From positions 496,001 through 560,000 of the forward strand of contig OZ241995.1 in assembly GCA_965204465.1 (NCBI GenBank): a stretch of DNA of 64,000 nucleotides, read 5' to 3'. The notes beneath the pieces are model-generated. The model saw nothing but the letters and a program-made list of their open reading frames with translations. It had not been told where the DNA came from and ran no database searches. Below are positions 36,227 through 45,698 of this stretch, in pieces; positions within the stretch are counted from its first letter, which is position 1, and each line of letters opens with the position of its first letter. This DNA comes from CBDBES01 sp965204465 (GTDB lineage: Bacteria > Spirochaetota > Leptospiria > Turneriellales > CBDBES01). A program made the translations under genes and the position numbers.

Positions 36227-36684
36227 TCTGTATTTTGATCAAAGACAAGCCTAAAAATAGTGGCTTGGCCAAGGAATGATCCTAATTCACCCCTTGTTTC
36301 CTTAAGGGCACTGCGCTGGCAGTTATACTGCCAGTTTAGCATTTCTTTTCACCCAGAGGGCATAGAAAAATGGAACACCATTCTATTTTCTGTTTTTTCT
36401 TCTTCCTAATTTACTCTTGAGTAAGAAGAACGGTTGGGAACGCAGGCAAGGATGCCTGCGAAATGGAGCGTCTTTGCCATGGATGCAAAACATGGATGTT
36501 TTGCAAGGCTGCCTGACCTTACCCCAAGCACCTGACATCCTATCAGGTCGCTTGCCCCTACAAAACATCCGTGTTTTGTAGGTTACAGGATGTAACCCGT
36601 CCAGCCTAACTTCCATGTGAAAAAAGAAAGAAAAATAGCTATTCTTTTTACACAAAAAGACCTGTGCCCGTAGGGTGAAATAAG
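36227..36684. other. Gap downstream of tandem copy 2: second palindrome and hairpin array
   Basis: Palindrome TGGAACACCATTCTA at 36371-36385 and hairpins at 36441-36596, duplicated from 34717-34942. The ending GTGCCCGTAGGGTGAAAT near 36663 is another short dispersed repeat (also about 27248 and 40154). No gene. Confidence 0.6.
36441..36596. repeat. Second copy of the five-hairpin array
   Basis: Base-for-base like 34787-34942 as far as I can see, offset 1,654 bp. Conserved stems and loops; it arrived with the tandem duplication rather than by independent transposition. Confidence 0.75.
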
Positions 36685-39600
36685 CTATTTTTTAAACCTA
36701 TACCTGGTAGTATAGCTAGCCCTATTAGGCAAGGCGCCTTTGGTAAAAGTCACACTTAAATAAAATTCACTTCCTAAGTCAAAAGACGTTGGGAGGTTGA
36801 TCAATCCTGAAGCGTTCACTGTAGGCTCATCGGCGCCAGTCAAAGCATCACCGTCTGCATCCACCGCATCTTCTATTGCATAACTACCTGCGGTAGTGCC
36901 CTGAACTTCCGTACCAGAAGTAGTAATATCCATGGCGGCATCGTCTATATCATAGAAAAATACAGGGTTTGTAGAAGAAGATGTTCCAAGATTGGTGTTT
37001 GAAAAACGCAAAAAACCAGAGGCCATTGTTACTGCCTGTTCGTCTACTCTTCCGGGAATAGAGGCTATGATTGGATATTCTGTATTAGAACCAAAATCCC
37101 AGATAAAGTCATCCGTATTGGTAATATTTTCATCATTATTACTATCATATCGAACCGACTCCTCGTCTGCTGTAGAATCACCATCTATATCAAAAGAAGT
37201 TTGCCAATTGAAGAAAATAGCCAAAGAGCTACAGCTGCCTGTACTAGGGGCAGTGGGTATTTTGAATGAAGATGATGCAAAGCCACCTATACATGTAAGA
37301 GTACCTGAACCAGTGCCTATTACATTAGTCTGCCCTGAAGTATCTTGATCATAATAGGAATTGGTTATACCACCATTATCAGCATTCCACCCTACCAGGC
37401 CGCCTACAAAAGAAAAATTAGTAGTAGAAGGAGAAATATTCCCTGTAGAGTAGGAATTGGTTATACCACCATTATCAGCATTCCACCCTACCAGGCCGCC
37501 TGCAAGAGAGTTACTAGCAGAAGAAGAAATATTTCCTGTAGAGTAGGAATTGCTTATACTTCCAACATTCCACCCTACCAGACCGCCTGCAGAAGAAAGA
37601 TGACTAGCAGAAGAAGAAACATGCCCTGTAAAGTAGGAATTGCTTATACTTCCAGCATTCGACCCTACCAGGCCGCCTGTAATAGAGCTACTAGCAGAAG
37701 AAGAAACATTTCCTATAGAGTAGGAATTACTTATACTACTATTAGCATTATTTATCGCTACCAGGCCGCCTGCAAAAGAAGTATTAGAAGAAGAAGAAAT
37801 ATCTACATTCAACAAGCCAATATTCCTGATATTCGCGCCCGATGTGTATCCAAAGAGACCTACATCAGAGCTGCCAGAGGTAAGATTGATATTCACCATA
37901 AGATCGCTTATGGTGAATTCCTTTCCGTCTAAAGTACCTGTGAAAGACATATCATCAGCGCTTTTACAAATATTATCTACCCCACAGTTTCCAATGGTTT
38001 GGAACCCTGTGCATGTACCCGTAGTGCCTGTGGGGCATGCATTGGTGGCAACCGTAGAAGCATCTATATTTTGGCCTAATTCATAGAAGGCATCCAGATC
38101 ATCTCTCATTGCCTGCAATTGATTTGCATTGCATATAATGTATGGATCATTTTCTGTTCCAGCGCCATAACCTTCTCCGGGCATATCGGGGATAAAATCA
38201 GTTTCGGCACCAGCGCCTGGCTGGGTACATGTAGTTTCGTCTTCTACAATAGTCACCGTTGTATTAGATATAAGAATGCTATGATATGGATTACTCGTAT
38301 TGGATACGACCGCAGAATATGAAATTTGAAATGTGTTGTTTACCGTAAATACTGTATCATCTGTTGTGGTAATAATGACAGTCTTAGAGGTATTCCAATT
38401 GCTCGGTGTGAATGTAAGAATACCAGGTGATATGCTTGCCTCATTGGAAGTCTCTGTCAATGTTATCTCTACATTTTGTGCTGGTTCATGGCTAATGGAT
38501 ACCATTATATCTCGAGTATCTCCTTCGTCGATACTCAACGTTGCCGGTATCGTTACCGTGGGCATTTCATTGTCCTGGATGGTGACCATTAAGTCATGAA
38601 CGGGAATGGAGTTATAGTTAGAATCACTACTGCTAGAGGCATGAACAATGGTAACATCAACATCCCCTAAGGCGATGTCATCATCTGCAAGAGTTAATGT
38701 CACCGTTTGGGCACTATTCCAATCAGTGGCGGTAAAAGTGAGGTTGATGAATTCATTTGGCATGTCAGCAGTATCACCACCAGAGCTCAATTGTAAATTA
38801 TCAGGGGAATTGGCAGGCAGGCTGATCTGGATCATTACATCATCAGAAGGCTGTGAGTTTAAAACTACTGTATATGAGGTATCGCTGCCTCCTTCCATAA
38901 CAGTTACACTGCTAATACTATAGCTGATCTCAAAAGAGTCATTATCCATGGTCATCAATTGGATGCTATGCGTTTGGCTATTATAATCAGAATCACTACT
39001 GGTAGAGGCATGAGCAATGGTAAAACTGCCATCCTCTGAAATTATACCATCATCTACAAGAGATAATGTTACCGTTTGGATACTATCCCAATCAGTGTTG
39101 GTAAAAGTGAGGGTGATGGATGCACTTGCCTTATCAGCAATCTGGGTACCATCGCTTAATTGTAGATTAACAGGAACAAGGCCAGGCAGACTGATTCGGA
39201 TTCTTACATCATCAGAAGGCTGTGAGTTTAAAACTACTGTATATGAGGTATCGCTGCTTCCTTCCGTAAGGGTTGCATTACTAGCGCTATAAGTGATTCC
39301 GGGATTGTCATTATCTGTAGTCATCACTGTTAGAATATTGTTTAGGCTATTATAATCAGAATCACTACTGCCAGAGGCATGATTAATGGTAACATCCACA
39401 CCCCCTAAGGCGATGTCATCATTTATAAGAGTTAGTGTTACCGTTTGAGGGGTATCCCAATCAGTGTTGGTAAAATTAAGGGTGATGGATTCATTTGCCA
39501 TGTCAGCAGTATCACCACCAGAGCTCAATTGCAAATTATCAGGGGAACTGGCAGGCAGACTGATTTGGATCATTACATCATCAGAAGGCTGGGTGTTCAA

Positions 39601-39804
39601 AGAAATCATGTATTCATACTCAACATTTGCGTCGGCTTCTGTAAGTGTGATCGTATCAGGCAATCGTGAGTTATCTGGTTGTGCATAAGTGATGCCAATC
39701 TCGTTGCCATTGATTGGACCTGGAGCCAAATCAATCTTGCAATGAGAAAAAAATAAAAGACTTGTGAACAGAAATATTGTTCCTTTTGTAAAGATAAGTT
39801 TCAT
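36685..39804 (-). CDS. Calx-beta/GLUG-repeat lipoprotein, intact
   Basis: 1,039 residues. AGGAGG precedes the ATG at 39804. The leader ends SLLFFSHC (lipobox). Residues about 30-440 hold four Calx-beta-like repeats of about 115 residues (TYSASNATLTEGSSDTSYTVVL, written as a family: TLTEG, SYTVVLNSQPSDDV, TFTNTDW, TVTLTLxDDD, DSDYNS). A further strand-rich module with TVTIVEDE follows. Residues about 560-850 are GLUG repeats (AGGLVGWNxGSISNSYSTGNISSS). The C-terminal 180 residues form a conserved ending (FDIDGDSTADEESVRYDSN, FFYDIDDAAMDITTSGT, TRYRFKK). Calx-beta modules bind calcium in many surface proteins. The frameshifted paralogue lies at 12202-14696. Confidence 0.75.
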   Translation of the reverse strand: MKLIFTKGTIFLFTSLLFFSHCKIDLAPGPINGNEIGITYAQPDNSRLPDTITLTEADANVEYEYMISLNTQPSDDVMIQISLPASSPDNLQLSSGGDTADMANESITLNFTNTDWDTPQTVTLTLINDDIALGGVDVTINHASGSSDSDYNSLNNILTVMTTDNDNPGITYSASNATLTEGSSDTSYTVVLNSQPSDDVRIRISLPGLVPVNLQLSDGTQIADKASASITLTFTNTDWDSIQTVTLSLVDDGIISEDGSFTIAHASTSSDSDYNSQTHSIQLMTMDNDSFEISYSISSVTVMEGGSDTSYTVVLNSQPSDDVMIQISLPANSPDNLQLSSGGDTADMPNEFINLTFTATDWNSAQTVTLTLADDDIALGDVDVTIVHASSSSDSNYNSIPVHDLMVTIQDNEMPTVTIPATLSIDEGDTRDIMVSISHEPAQNVEITLTETSNEASISPGILTFTPSNWNTSKTVIITTTDDTVFTVNNTFQISYSAVVSNTSNPYHSILISNTTVTIVEDETTCTQPGAGAETDFIPDMPGEGYGAGTENDPYIICNANQLQAMRDDLDAFYELGQNIDASTVATNACPTGTTGTCTGFQTIGNCGVDNICKSADDMSFTGTLDGKEFTISDLMVNINLTSGSSDVGLFGYTSGANIRNIGLLNVDISSSSNTSFAGGLVAINNANSSISNSYSIGNVSSSASSSITGGLVGSNAGSISNSYFTGHVSSSASHLSSAGGLVGWNVGSISNSYSTGNISSSASNSLAGGLVGWNADNGGITNSYSTGNISPSTTNFSFVGGLVGWNADNGGITNSYYDQDTSGQTNVIGTGSGTLTCIGGFASSSFKIPTAPSTGSCSSLAIFFNWQTSFDIDGDSTADEESVRYDSNNDENITNTDDFIWDFGSNTEYPIIASIPGRVDEQAVTMASGFLRFSNTNLGTSSSTNPVFFYDIDDAAMDITTSGTEVQGTTAGSYAIEDAVDADGDALTGADEPTVNASGLINLPTSFDLGSEFYLSVTFTKGALPNRASYTTRYRFKK

Positions 39805-39833
39805 AAATTCCTCCTAAGAATAATATATACTTG

Positions 39834-39862
39834 AGGTTAGCTTGATCTAATAATAATGTCAA
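39834..39862 (-). promoter_or_regulatory. Promoter of the intact Calx-beta/GLUG lipoprotein
   Basis: Minus-strand TTGACA (39862-39857) and TAACCT (39839-39834), 17 bp apart, about 30 nt before the ATG at 39804. The AGGAGG site lies in between. The operator-like palindrome at 39961-39975 is about 100 bp further upstream. Confidence 0.65.
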
Positions 39863-39904
39863 GTAAAAAATTTCCTGAAAGTAATAATTTTTAATAAAAT
39901 TGTC

Positions 39905-40166
39905 TAATAAAGATGCAAAATATTGATGTTTTGCAGGCAAGGCTAAAAATCGCTAAAAATTAGAATGCCATTCTATTTTTTTTCTCACCAGCTTACTCGT
40001 GGGAGAGGCGGTCGGTTGGGGGATGCATATTATTTTACCCCTACCCCTATTTTCCCCAATTTACTTTTGTAAGCAGGCGAGCGGTTGGCATGCAGGTATG
40101 GATGTCTGCTAAACGGAGCGTTATCGACATGGATGCAAAACATCCATGTTTTGCACCCGTAGGGTG
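39905..40166. repeat. Diverged hairpin-repeat element with palindrome
   Basis: From left: hairpin GCAAAA/TTTTGC (39915-39934), palindrome TAGAATGCCATTCTA (39961-39975, 7-bp perfect arms), a TTACTCGTGGG segment, GGTTGGGGGATGC, a second GTAAGCAGGCGAGCGGTTGG segment, hairpin-like GCAGGTATGGATGTCTGC (40092-40109), GCAAAACATCCATGTTTTGC (40135-40154), then CACCCGTAGGGTG (40154-40166). The order of modules matches 34690-34850, so this is an older copy of the same composite element. Confidence 0.6.
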
Positions 40167-40210
40167 AAAAAAAGAGTGTCCACTTTAGGGGGTAAGGTCA
40201 GTGATCTTTT

Positions 40211-41182
40211 CTATTCTTCCTGATGCATTAGAGATTCTAAAGCAGAGCTAAAATTTTCATACTTAAAAGTAAAGCCTTTTTCCTTAAGCCTATACGGAAG
40301 AACTTTGCAACTGCATAATATTAGATTATTTGCTAAGTCTCCTAAAAGCATCTTCAACACAAAGGCAGGTGTTCTTATAAAATAAGGCCTATTGATTTTC
40401 TTAGCGGTTTCTTTTACCAATTCTTTTTGGCGGATAGGATTGGGAGCAGTTAGATTAAATATGCCTTCTAATTGAGATTTCTCTAAGAATAGAATGGCAT
40501 TAATAACATCTTCCAGATGTATCCACGAATACCATTGTTTGCCATTTCCAAGACTTCCGCCAATTCCCATTTTTATGGGTAAAAGCATTTGTTTCCAGGC
40601 AGGTGCATCTTTAGAGAGTACAATACCAATTCTCAATATAATAAGACGAGTATGATTTTTTTTGAATATTTCCTGCTCTAGCAATGTATTTTCCCATTTT
40701 TGGCATAGATAGGCTAAAAAATTATCCCCGCTCAGATTTTTTTCTGTGATCTCTTCTTCTCCCCTATTTCCATAATATCCAATAGCGGATGCCTGTATCC
40801 AGGTTTTAGGTTTTGGAGTACAATTGGAATACGCATTCAGTAATGCCTGGGTTGGTTCTAATCTACTGCTTTCTAAGGCTGTTTTATGCTTTTTATTGAA
40901 TCTTCCCTTAGCCACTGAAAAACCAGTTAAATTGAGAATGGTATGGCAATCTTGTATATTTTTAGTTAACTTTCTACTTTGTTCGGCAGAGTTCAGACAA
41001 AGGGTAGGGTCCCAAACAGAAATTTCATCATAATGAGCATCATTTTTTAAATGAGATGAAATTGGATTACGGGTTAATATTTTAATTTGATGACCATTTT
41101 CTTTAGCTTTTTTTCTAAAGTGGCTTCCAATGAATCCCGAACCACCTGCAACCAATATTTTGGAGGAGTGAATATTGTTCAT
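40211..41182 (-). CDS. TIGR01777-type NAD-dependent epimerase/dehydratase family protein
   Basis: 323 residues. N-terminal Rossmann motif ILVAGGSGFIGSHF, then ILNLTGFSVAKGRF, an IQASAIGYYGNRGEEEITE segment with the YxxxK-like region replaced as usual in this family, LRIGIVLSKDAPAWKQMLLP, GNGKQWYSWIHLEDV, and the C-terminal DUF1731 part (RPYFIRTPAFVLKMLLGDLAN, VLPYRLKEKGFTFKY). These are the marks of the YfcH/TIGR01777 group, cytoplasmic proteins with unproven substrates. Single gene, intact and AT-rich. Confidence 0.85.
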   Translation of the reverse strand: MNNIHSSKILVAGGSGFIGSHFRKKAKENGHQIKILTRNPISSHLKNDAHYDEISVWDPTLCLNSAEQSRKLTKNIQDCHTILNLTGFSVAKGRFNKKHKTALESSRLEPTQALLNAYSNCTPKPKTWIQASAIGYYGNRGEEEITEKNLSGDNFLAYLCQKWENTLLEQEIFKKNHTRLIILRIGIVLSKDAPAWKQMLLPIKMGIGGSLGNGKQWYSWIHLEDVINAILFLEKSQLEGIFNLTAPNPIRQKELVKETAKKINRPYFIRTPAFVLKMLLGDLANNLILCSCKVLPYRLKEKGFTFKYENFSSALESLMHQEE

Positions 41183-41286
41183 AAATATACCTCTACATAT
41201 TTTTTAAGAAGATTCCACGGCAAAAGAATAGTAACCATTTTTTTCTATTGCATGATAATGTAATCCAAATTTTTGTTTTGATGGCT

Positions 41287-41720
41287 GTTTTATTCACATT
41301 TAAAAAGAGCCTGTGCCTCAACACAGAAGAATAATTTACTACATTGTAATCTATATCGTATTTTTTGTTCCCGAAGGTTTTTTGATATTTTTTCTCGAAA
41401 ATACGAAATAATTTCCTGATCTATACAAGCTGTTCCCGCAACAAGATAGCGCATTGCATCGTTTTCTTCACAAGCCTTTTGAAATTCTCTGCTACTTCTC
41501 CAACCACGATGAAAACCATAGAGTAAAACTCCTAACATTAAAGAAGGATGATATGCTTTACCACCTTCATGTGAATATCTCGATAGAAAAGGATCATGTC
41601 AATTGTATCCAAAAGCTTAACAAATGCATAAATTTCGTGATTCTTATCAAGATTATCTCCCAGAGTACGGGAAAACATCATAAGTTGATCTCTATCGCTT
41701 TGTGCAAATCTATTGTTCAT
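41287..41720 (-). pseudogene. IS1182-like transposase remnant 1
   Basis: The N-terminal 140 residues of an IS1182-type transposase in two frames: MNNRFAQSDRDQLMMF through IHMKVVKHIILL, then LGVLLYGFHRGWRSSREFQKACEEN and MRYLVAGTACIDQEIISYFREK. A frameshift near 41545 separates them and the catalytic part is absent. Remnant 2 at 58203-58692 shares its outer parts and the 100 bp upstream. Confidence 0.75.
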
Positions 41721-41780
41721 GGGACATAAAAAATAAAAAACTCAAAAATGTAAATGTTTTTAAGTTGGCGCACAGGCTCA

Positions 41781-41823
41781 AGATATGTGTACAAAGTACA
41801 GCCTAACGGCATTGGTTTCTACA
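41781..41823 (+). repeat. Dispersed TGTACAAAGTACA motif beside IS1182 remnant 1
   Basis: TATGTGTACAAAGTACAGCC, then TAACGGCATTGG and TTTCTACA. The first part holds a perfect inverted repeat TGTAC-AAA-GTACA. Related copies lie at 17438, 22570, 32995 (minus strand) and 58836. ATTGGTTTCTACA also follows the right end of the IS481-like element (16319-16330). Confidence 0.65.
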
Positions 41824-41893
41824 TAGATATTTTAATATATTACTTTACAATCCAAATACACTCTGTAGATATAATTTAAGAGATAGCGAAACC

Positions 41894-44112
41894 ATGAAAA
41901 AATCATTTATTCTTTTAGTACTCATAATGAGTGCCATACAATTTGCCTGCAATGGTAGCTCGGAGGAGCCTAACATCACTGGAAATGGAAATGGCAATGG
42001 TGGCGGGAATGGGAACGGAAACGGAAATGGTGGCGATAATGAAAATGGGAATGCAGGTAATATAGACATTTCCGGGCAGTACCGCGTTTTTTCTGAAAGC
42101 GACCGGAGAATCTTTGACATAAATCCAGAACGATTATCGTTACTTCTGCCGATGGTACTCAGGCAGCTCCCCTCACGGTTAGCAGGCATAATAATACAGA
42201 AAGATGGTTCATCGTTCAGGAAACCGATACCGCCTATGTCCGTTATCATTGGGTCGAAAAAGAGGATATTTTGTATCTATGCCGGTATTTTGATTTCACA
42301 GACCTTGAACTACTTTCACAGATTCATGTTTCAGGCACTCCCGATATTCTTGACCCCACTTCGTCGGGATGCGCCAATGGTATGCCATGGATCCGCGTGC
42401 TTCCCCTGTTATCGATTGCCGGCGACTATGAAGAAGAAATATCCGGTAACACCTTTAATATAACCAGTCAACGTTTAACCCTAAGACAGGGGGGGCTGGC
42501 TACTCTGGTGATTCCCCGTTATAATAACCAGGGAAGATGGTTTGTTACCATAGAAAGGAACGGCAGGTTTAGCCGTTATCATTGGTCGTTGAACGATGAT
42601 AACTTGTATATCTGTAAATTCTTGCCTGATCAGAGTACTCTAAACGCCGCTGTAGATACCTCTACCATGCCCGATGCGTCTGATCCATCCAACGGGGGAT
42701 GTAATGCCTCACCCTGGATTCAATTGATCCCTCCTGGGCCTTCGCTGCCTCCCGGACCGCCTGTTATTAAGGCGGTGCATGCCTCTGATATGGGTGCGGG
42801 TACTCGTCATACCTGCATGATCAGGAGCGACAGAACTATGGGCTGCTGGGGGACTAATGAAGATAGGAAATTGGGGGATGGGACTACTATGAATAGAGTT
42901 GATCCTGTGCGGGTAGTCACAGATCAGTCTGGAAATCCTCCCCTCACTGATGTGATTTCTGTGCATATACCAAGAGTTCTAAGTGGATTTTATTCCTGCG
43001 CCATTGCCGGAGAAAACAAAACACTCTATTGCTGGGGATCAAGAGGAGATACTCATGTGCCTTTACTGGGGATTAATCCTCCCACGTTGGATCATGCCAC
43101 TGCCTCTTCCGCTCCCTATGACAAAGGGGTATTACAAATGGAGGGAGGAGTCACGAATTTCGCTTGTATATTACTCGAGAGCGGCCGTGTCGACTGCTGG
43201 GGGCATTTTATAGGAAGTTCTAATCCTGCATATAATGCTCAATTGGGTACGCCTCCCATCCCCGGTGGTGCGACGGGTAACGGACAGAGGACGGAGAATA
43301 TCTGCGGCACCCCGGCTACCGCATGCAATACGGTGGTTGCCGAAGGCGCCAAGGCAATTGCAGCAGGCCATAGTCATGTGTGTATGATCATCGACTCGGG
43401 AAGAGCGCGAAATAAAATACAATGTTGGGGGCGGAATAACAAACTCCAGGCGGTACGTAATTCTGGCGAGGCATACGCCTATGATCCGAATCACTACATC
43501 AAATTTATGGACGGTACCGATATCACGAATGCGGTTGCGATCACCGCAGGTGATGATCACACATGCGCTATCGTAAATCGTGATTCAAATGAAGGCGCGG
43601 TATACTGCTGGGGTAGTAATGATTCGTTGGCTTCTGGTTTACTAACGAATGGGAATCATACTCACCAAGCCAACCCCATACGCTTCAGAAATAGTGATGT
43701 CTCGGGCGCGCCGTTTAACATTCCGAATAATACGGCTATTACCGGGGCCGTCTTCCTTTCCTCAGGCAGAGATCATAATTGCGCCATTGTAACCACCAAC
43801 GACGGCAACCACTTATTCTGCTGGGGAGATAATGCATCTAGTGGAGGCACTTCTTTTTTAGGCCGTCGTGCTACCGGCAGTAATTCTGTGGGGACATCCA
43901 GCGCGAGGGCAGTGTTAGTCATCGAACAAGGCAGGGATTTAAATGGTACCGCTGTCGGCGGAGCGAGGCCAACTTCTGTCGTTACGGGAGCAGCGCATAC
44001 ATGCGTACGTTATGGGGCCATGGAGAACTCTTTCAAATGCTTTGGAAATGGTGGGAGCGGGCATACTGGGTATACCCGGGGGCGGGGGAGCTCAAATGAC
44101 CCTACCCAGTAG
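41894..44112 (+). pseudogene. RCC1-repeat lipoprotein with one frameshift
   Basis: Starts MKKSFILLVLIMSAIQFAC (lipobox), then a Gly/Asn linker. Two related modules of about 110 residues follow, ending WIRVLPLL and WIQLIPPG. The first module loses frame at about 42131-42139 (CGATTATCGTT reads as if one A is missing) and continues in the next frame as TIIVTSADGTQAAPL. From about residue 300 come RCC1-type repeats with HTCMIRSDRTMGCWG, FACILLESGRVDCWG, HTCAIVNRDSNEGAVYCWG and NCAIVTTNDGNHLFCWG, which form a seven-bladed propeller in RCC1. Regions such as 43261-43320 are well over half GC against about one third in core genes, a sign of foreign origin. Confidence 0.75.
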
Positions 44113-44313
44113 TGTGGCAACTCCGTTTTTGCCGTAGCTAAAGTCTGACTGATTTTAGAATACTAAATAAAGAGGCAGCCATTATGAACAATGAGGTCGA
44201 TATTTGTTATACCAAAGACTGTGCAAAAAGTCAATCTAATTCCCGCACGGCCTCGTGACAGGGAAGACAATTTTTTCCATTTGAACATTTTCGGTTTTAC
44301 AAATTCTCTATAC

Positions 44314-44341
44314 TTGACAATTTGTCTCAGAAGAATATATT
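44314..44341 (+). promoter_or_regulatory. Promoter of the tRNA-Leu/tRNA-Gly unit
   Basis: TTGACA at 44314-44319 and TATATT at 44336-44341, 16 bp apart, about 55 nt before tRNA-Leu. Both boxes are near consensus, as expected for a stable-RNA promoter. Confidence 0.65.
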
Positions 44342-44395
44342 TGTCAATGCTCTGTTTTGGCTTGGAATTTAAGCTATTGTTGAAGTGATTTATTA

Positions 44396-44477
44396 GCGAG
44401 CGTGGTGAAATTGGTAGACACGCTAGATTTAGGATCTAGTGCCGCAAGGTGTGGGGGTTCAAGTCCCTCCGCTCGCA
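44396..44477 (+). tRNA. tRNA-Leu (anticodon TAG)
   Basis: Acceptor arms GCGAGCG and CGCTCGC pair fully with A as discriminator base. The D arm contains AAATTGGTAGACAC, the anticodon stem-loop CTAGATTTAGGATCTAG gives TAG, a long variable arm (TGCCGCAAGGTG region) marks class II, and the T arm reads GGGGGTTCAAGTCCCTC. The 3' CCA is not encoded. Confidence 0.97.
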
Positions 44478-44542
44478 ATATATCTTTAATTGATTGCATA
44501 TCATGAATGAATAGAAAACATAAGATTGAAGAATTAAAATTC

Positions 44543-44614
<72 letters not shown>

Positions 44615-44621
44615 AAGAATA

Positions 44622-45698
44622 CTAAAAAAAAGAGGGATCTGAGGATATCCCATTTTCAATAGGCCAGGCTGCTTTCTGGTAATACAGGTATCCTGTGGAT
44701 GCGATCATTGCACCATTATCTGTACAAAATTTTATGGGTGGGATCTGTAAAACAACATTTCTTTGCCTTTCTTGTAGCATTTTATATAGTGCCTCTCTTA
44801 AGGTTTTATTGGCCATAACCCCTCCTGCCGCTACGACCATATTGAAGTCGTATTTATCCAATGCCTTTTGAACATTTCTTAGAATGATCTGTATCAGTCT
44901 TTGCTGAAAATAATAGGCCATTTCTGCCTTAGAATATTGATCTTTATTTTTTTTGATCATATATAATAATGCCGTTTTAATTCCACTGAATGAAAAATGA
45001 AATTCATCTTTTCTCTGTTCTTTTAATATTTGAGGCAATGGATTTTTGGAATGGATATTTTTTTCTGAATGACCTTCAGCCAGTTTTGCTTTTAAAAAAG
45101 AATTAGACATTTGCTCAATATGAGGCCCCCCTGGATAGGGAAGCCCTAAAAGTTGCGCCGCTTTATCCAGAGCCTCTCCACAAGCATCATCATGAGTATC
45201 CCCGATCATTTCGATCTCTCCCAGGCCTTTAACAATGTATAAGGCAGAATTGCCTCCTGAAACTAAAAGCCCTAGAAAGGGATAATGGATCGTATGGCCA
45301 GAAAGTAATACGGCATAAAAATGGGCTTCCAAATGATGTATAGGGATCAGAGGTTTTTTGTAGTAAATAGAAAGGGCTAGAGCCGTATTATAGCCAATCA
45401 ACAAAGAACCTAAGAGGCCAGGACGAACTGTAACCGCAATATAATCTGGTTTGATATCTTTCAAATGATCTTTCAGCACTTCTTTCAGTAAGTAGGGAAT
45501 TTTTTCAAGATGAGAACGGCTGGCTATTTCAGGAACTACCCCCCCGTATTTTTGATGTAATTCAATTTGACTATATAAAGGGGAGGCTATCAATTCATTT
45601 CCATTTTTTACCAGAGCCACAGAAGTTTCATCGCAGCTGGTTTCTATGCCAATGCCATATATATCTCTTTTATTTGATTTTGTAATAGGGGCCTGCAT
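44622..45698 (-). CDS. tsaD: TsaD, tRNA N6-adenosine threonylcarbamoyltransferase
   Basis: 358 residues. Transfers the threonylcarbamoyl group to A37 of tRNAs reading ANN codons, working with TsaB and TsaE (not here). Family motifs: GIETSCDETSVALV, YGGVVPEIASRSH, the metal-binding IPIHHLEAHFYA, LLVSGGNSALY, YPGGPHIEQ, and VVAAGGVMANKTLRE. The start lies directly at the end of the upstream rsmI gene (1 nt apart), so they form an operon. It converges on the tRNA genes. Confidence 0.95.
   Translation of the reverse strand: MQAPITKSNKRDIYGIGIETSCDETSVALVKNGNELIASPLYSQIELHQKYGGVVPEIASRSHLEKIPYLLKEVLKDHLKDIKPDYIAVTVRPGLLGSLLIGYNTALALSIYYKKPLIPIHHLEAHFYAVLLSGHTIHYPFLGLLVSGGNSALYIVKGLGEIEMIGDTHDDACGEALDKAAQLLGLPYPGGPHIEQMSNSFLKAKLAEGHSEKNIHSKNPLPQILKEQRKDEFHFSFSGIKTALLYMIKKNKDQYSKAEMAYYFQQRLIQIILRNVQKALDKYDFNMVVAAGGVMANKTLREALYKMLQERQRNVVLQIPPIKFCTDNGAMIASTGYLYYQKAAWPIENGISSDPSFF

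Noticed and set aside
8585..39804. Diversity-generating retroelement
   Set aside because: Paired repeat proteins invite the idea, but no reverse transcriptase and no template/variable repeat pair with adenine-directed changes was seen.
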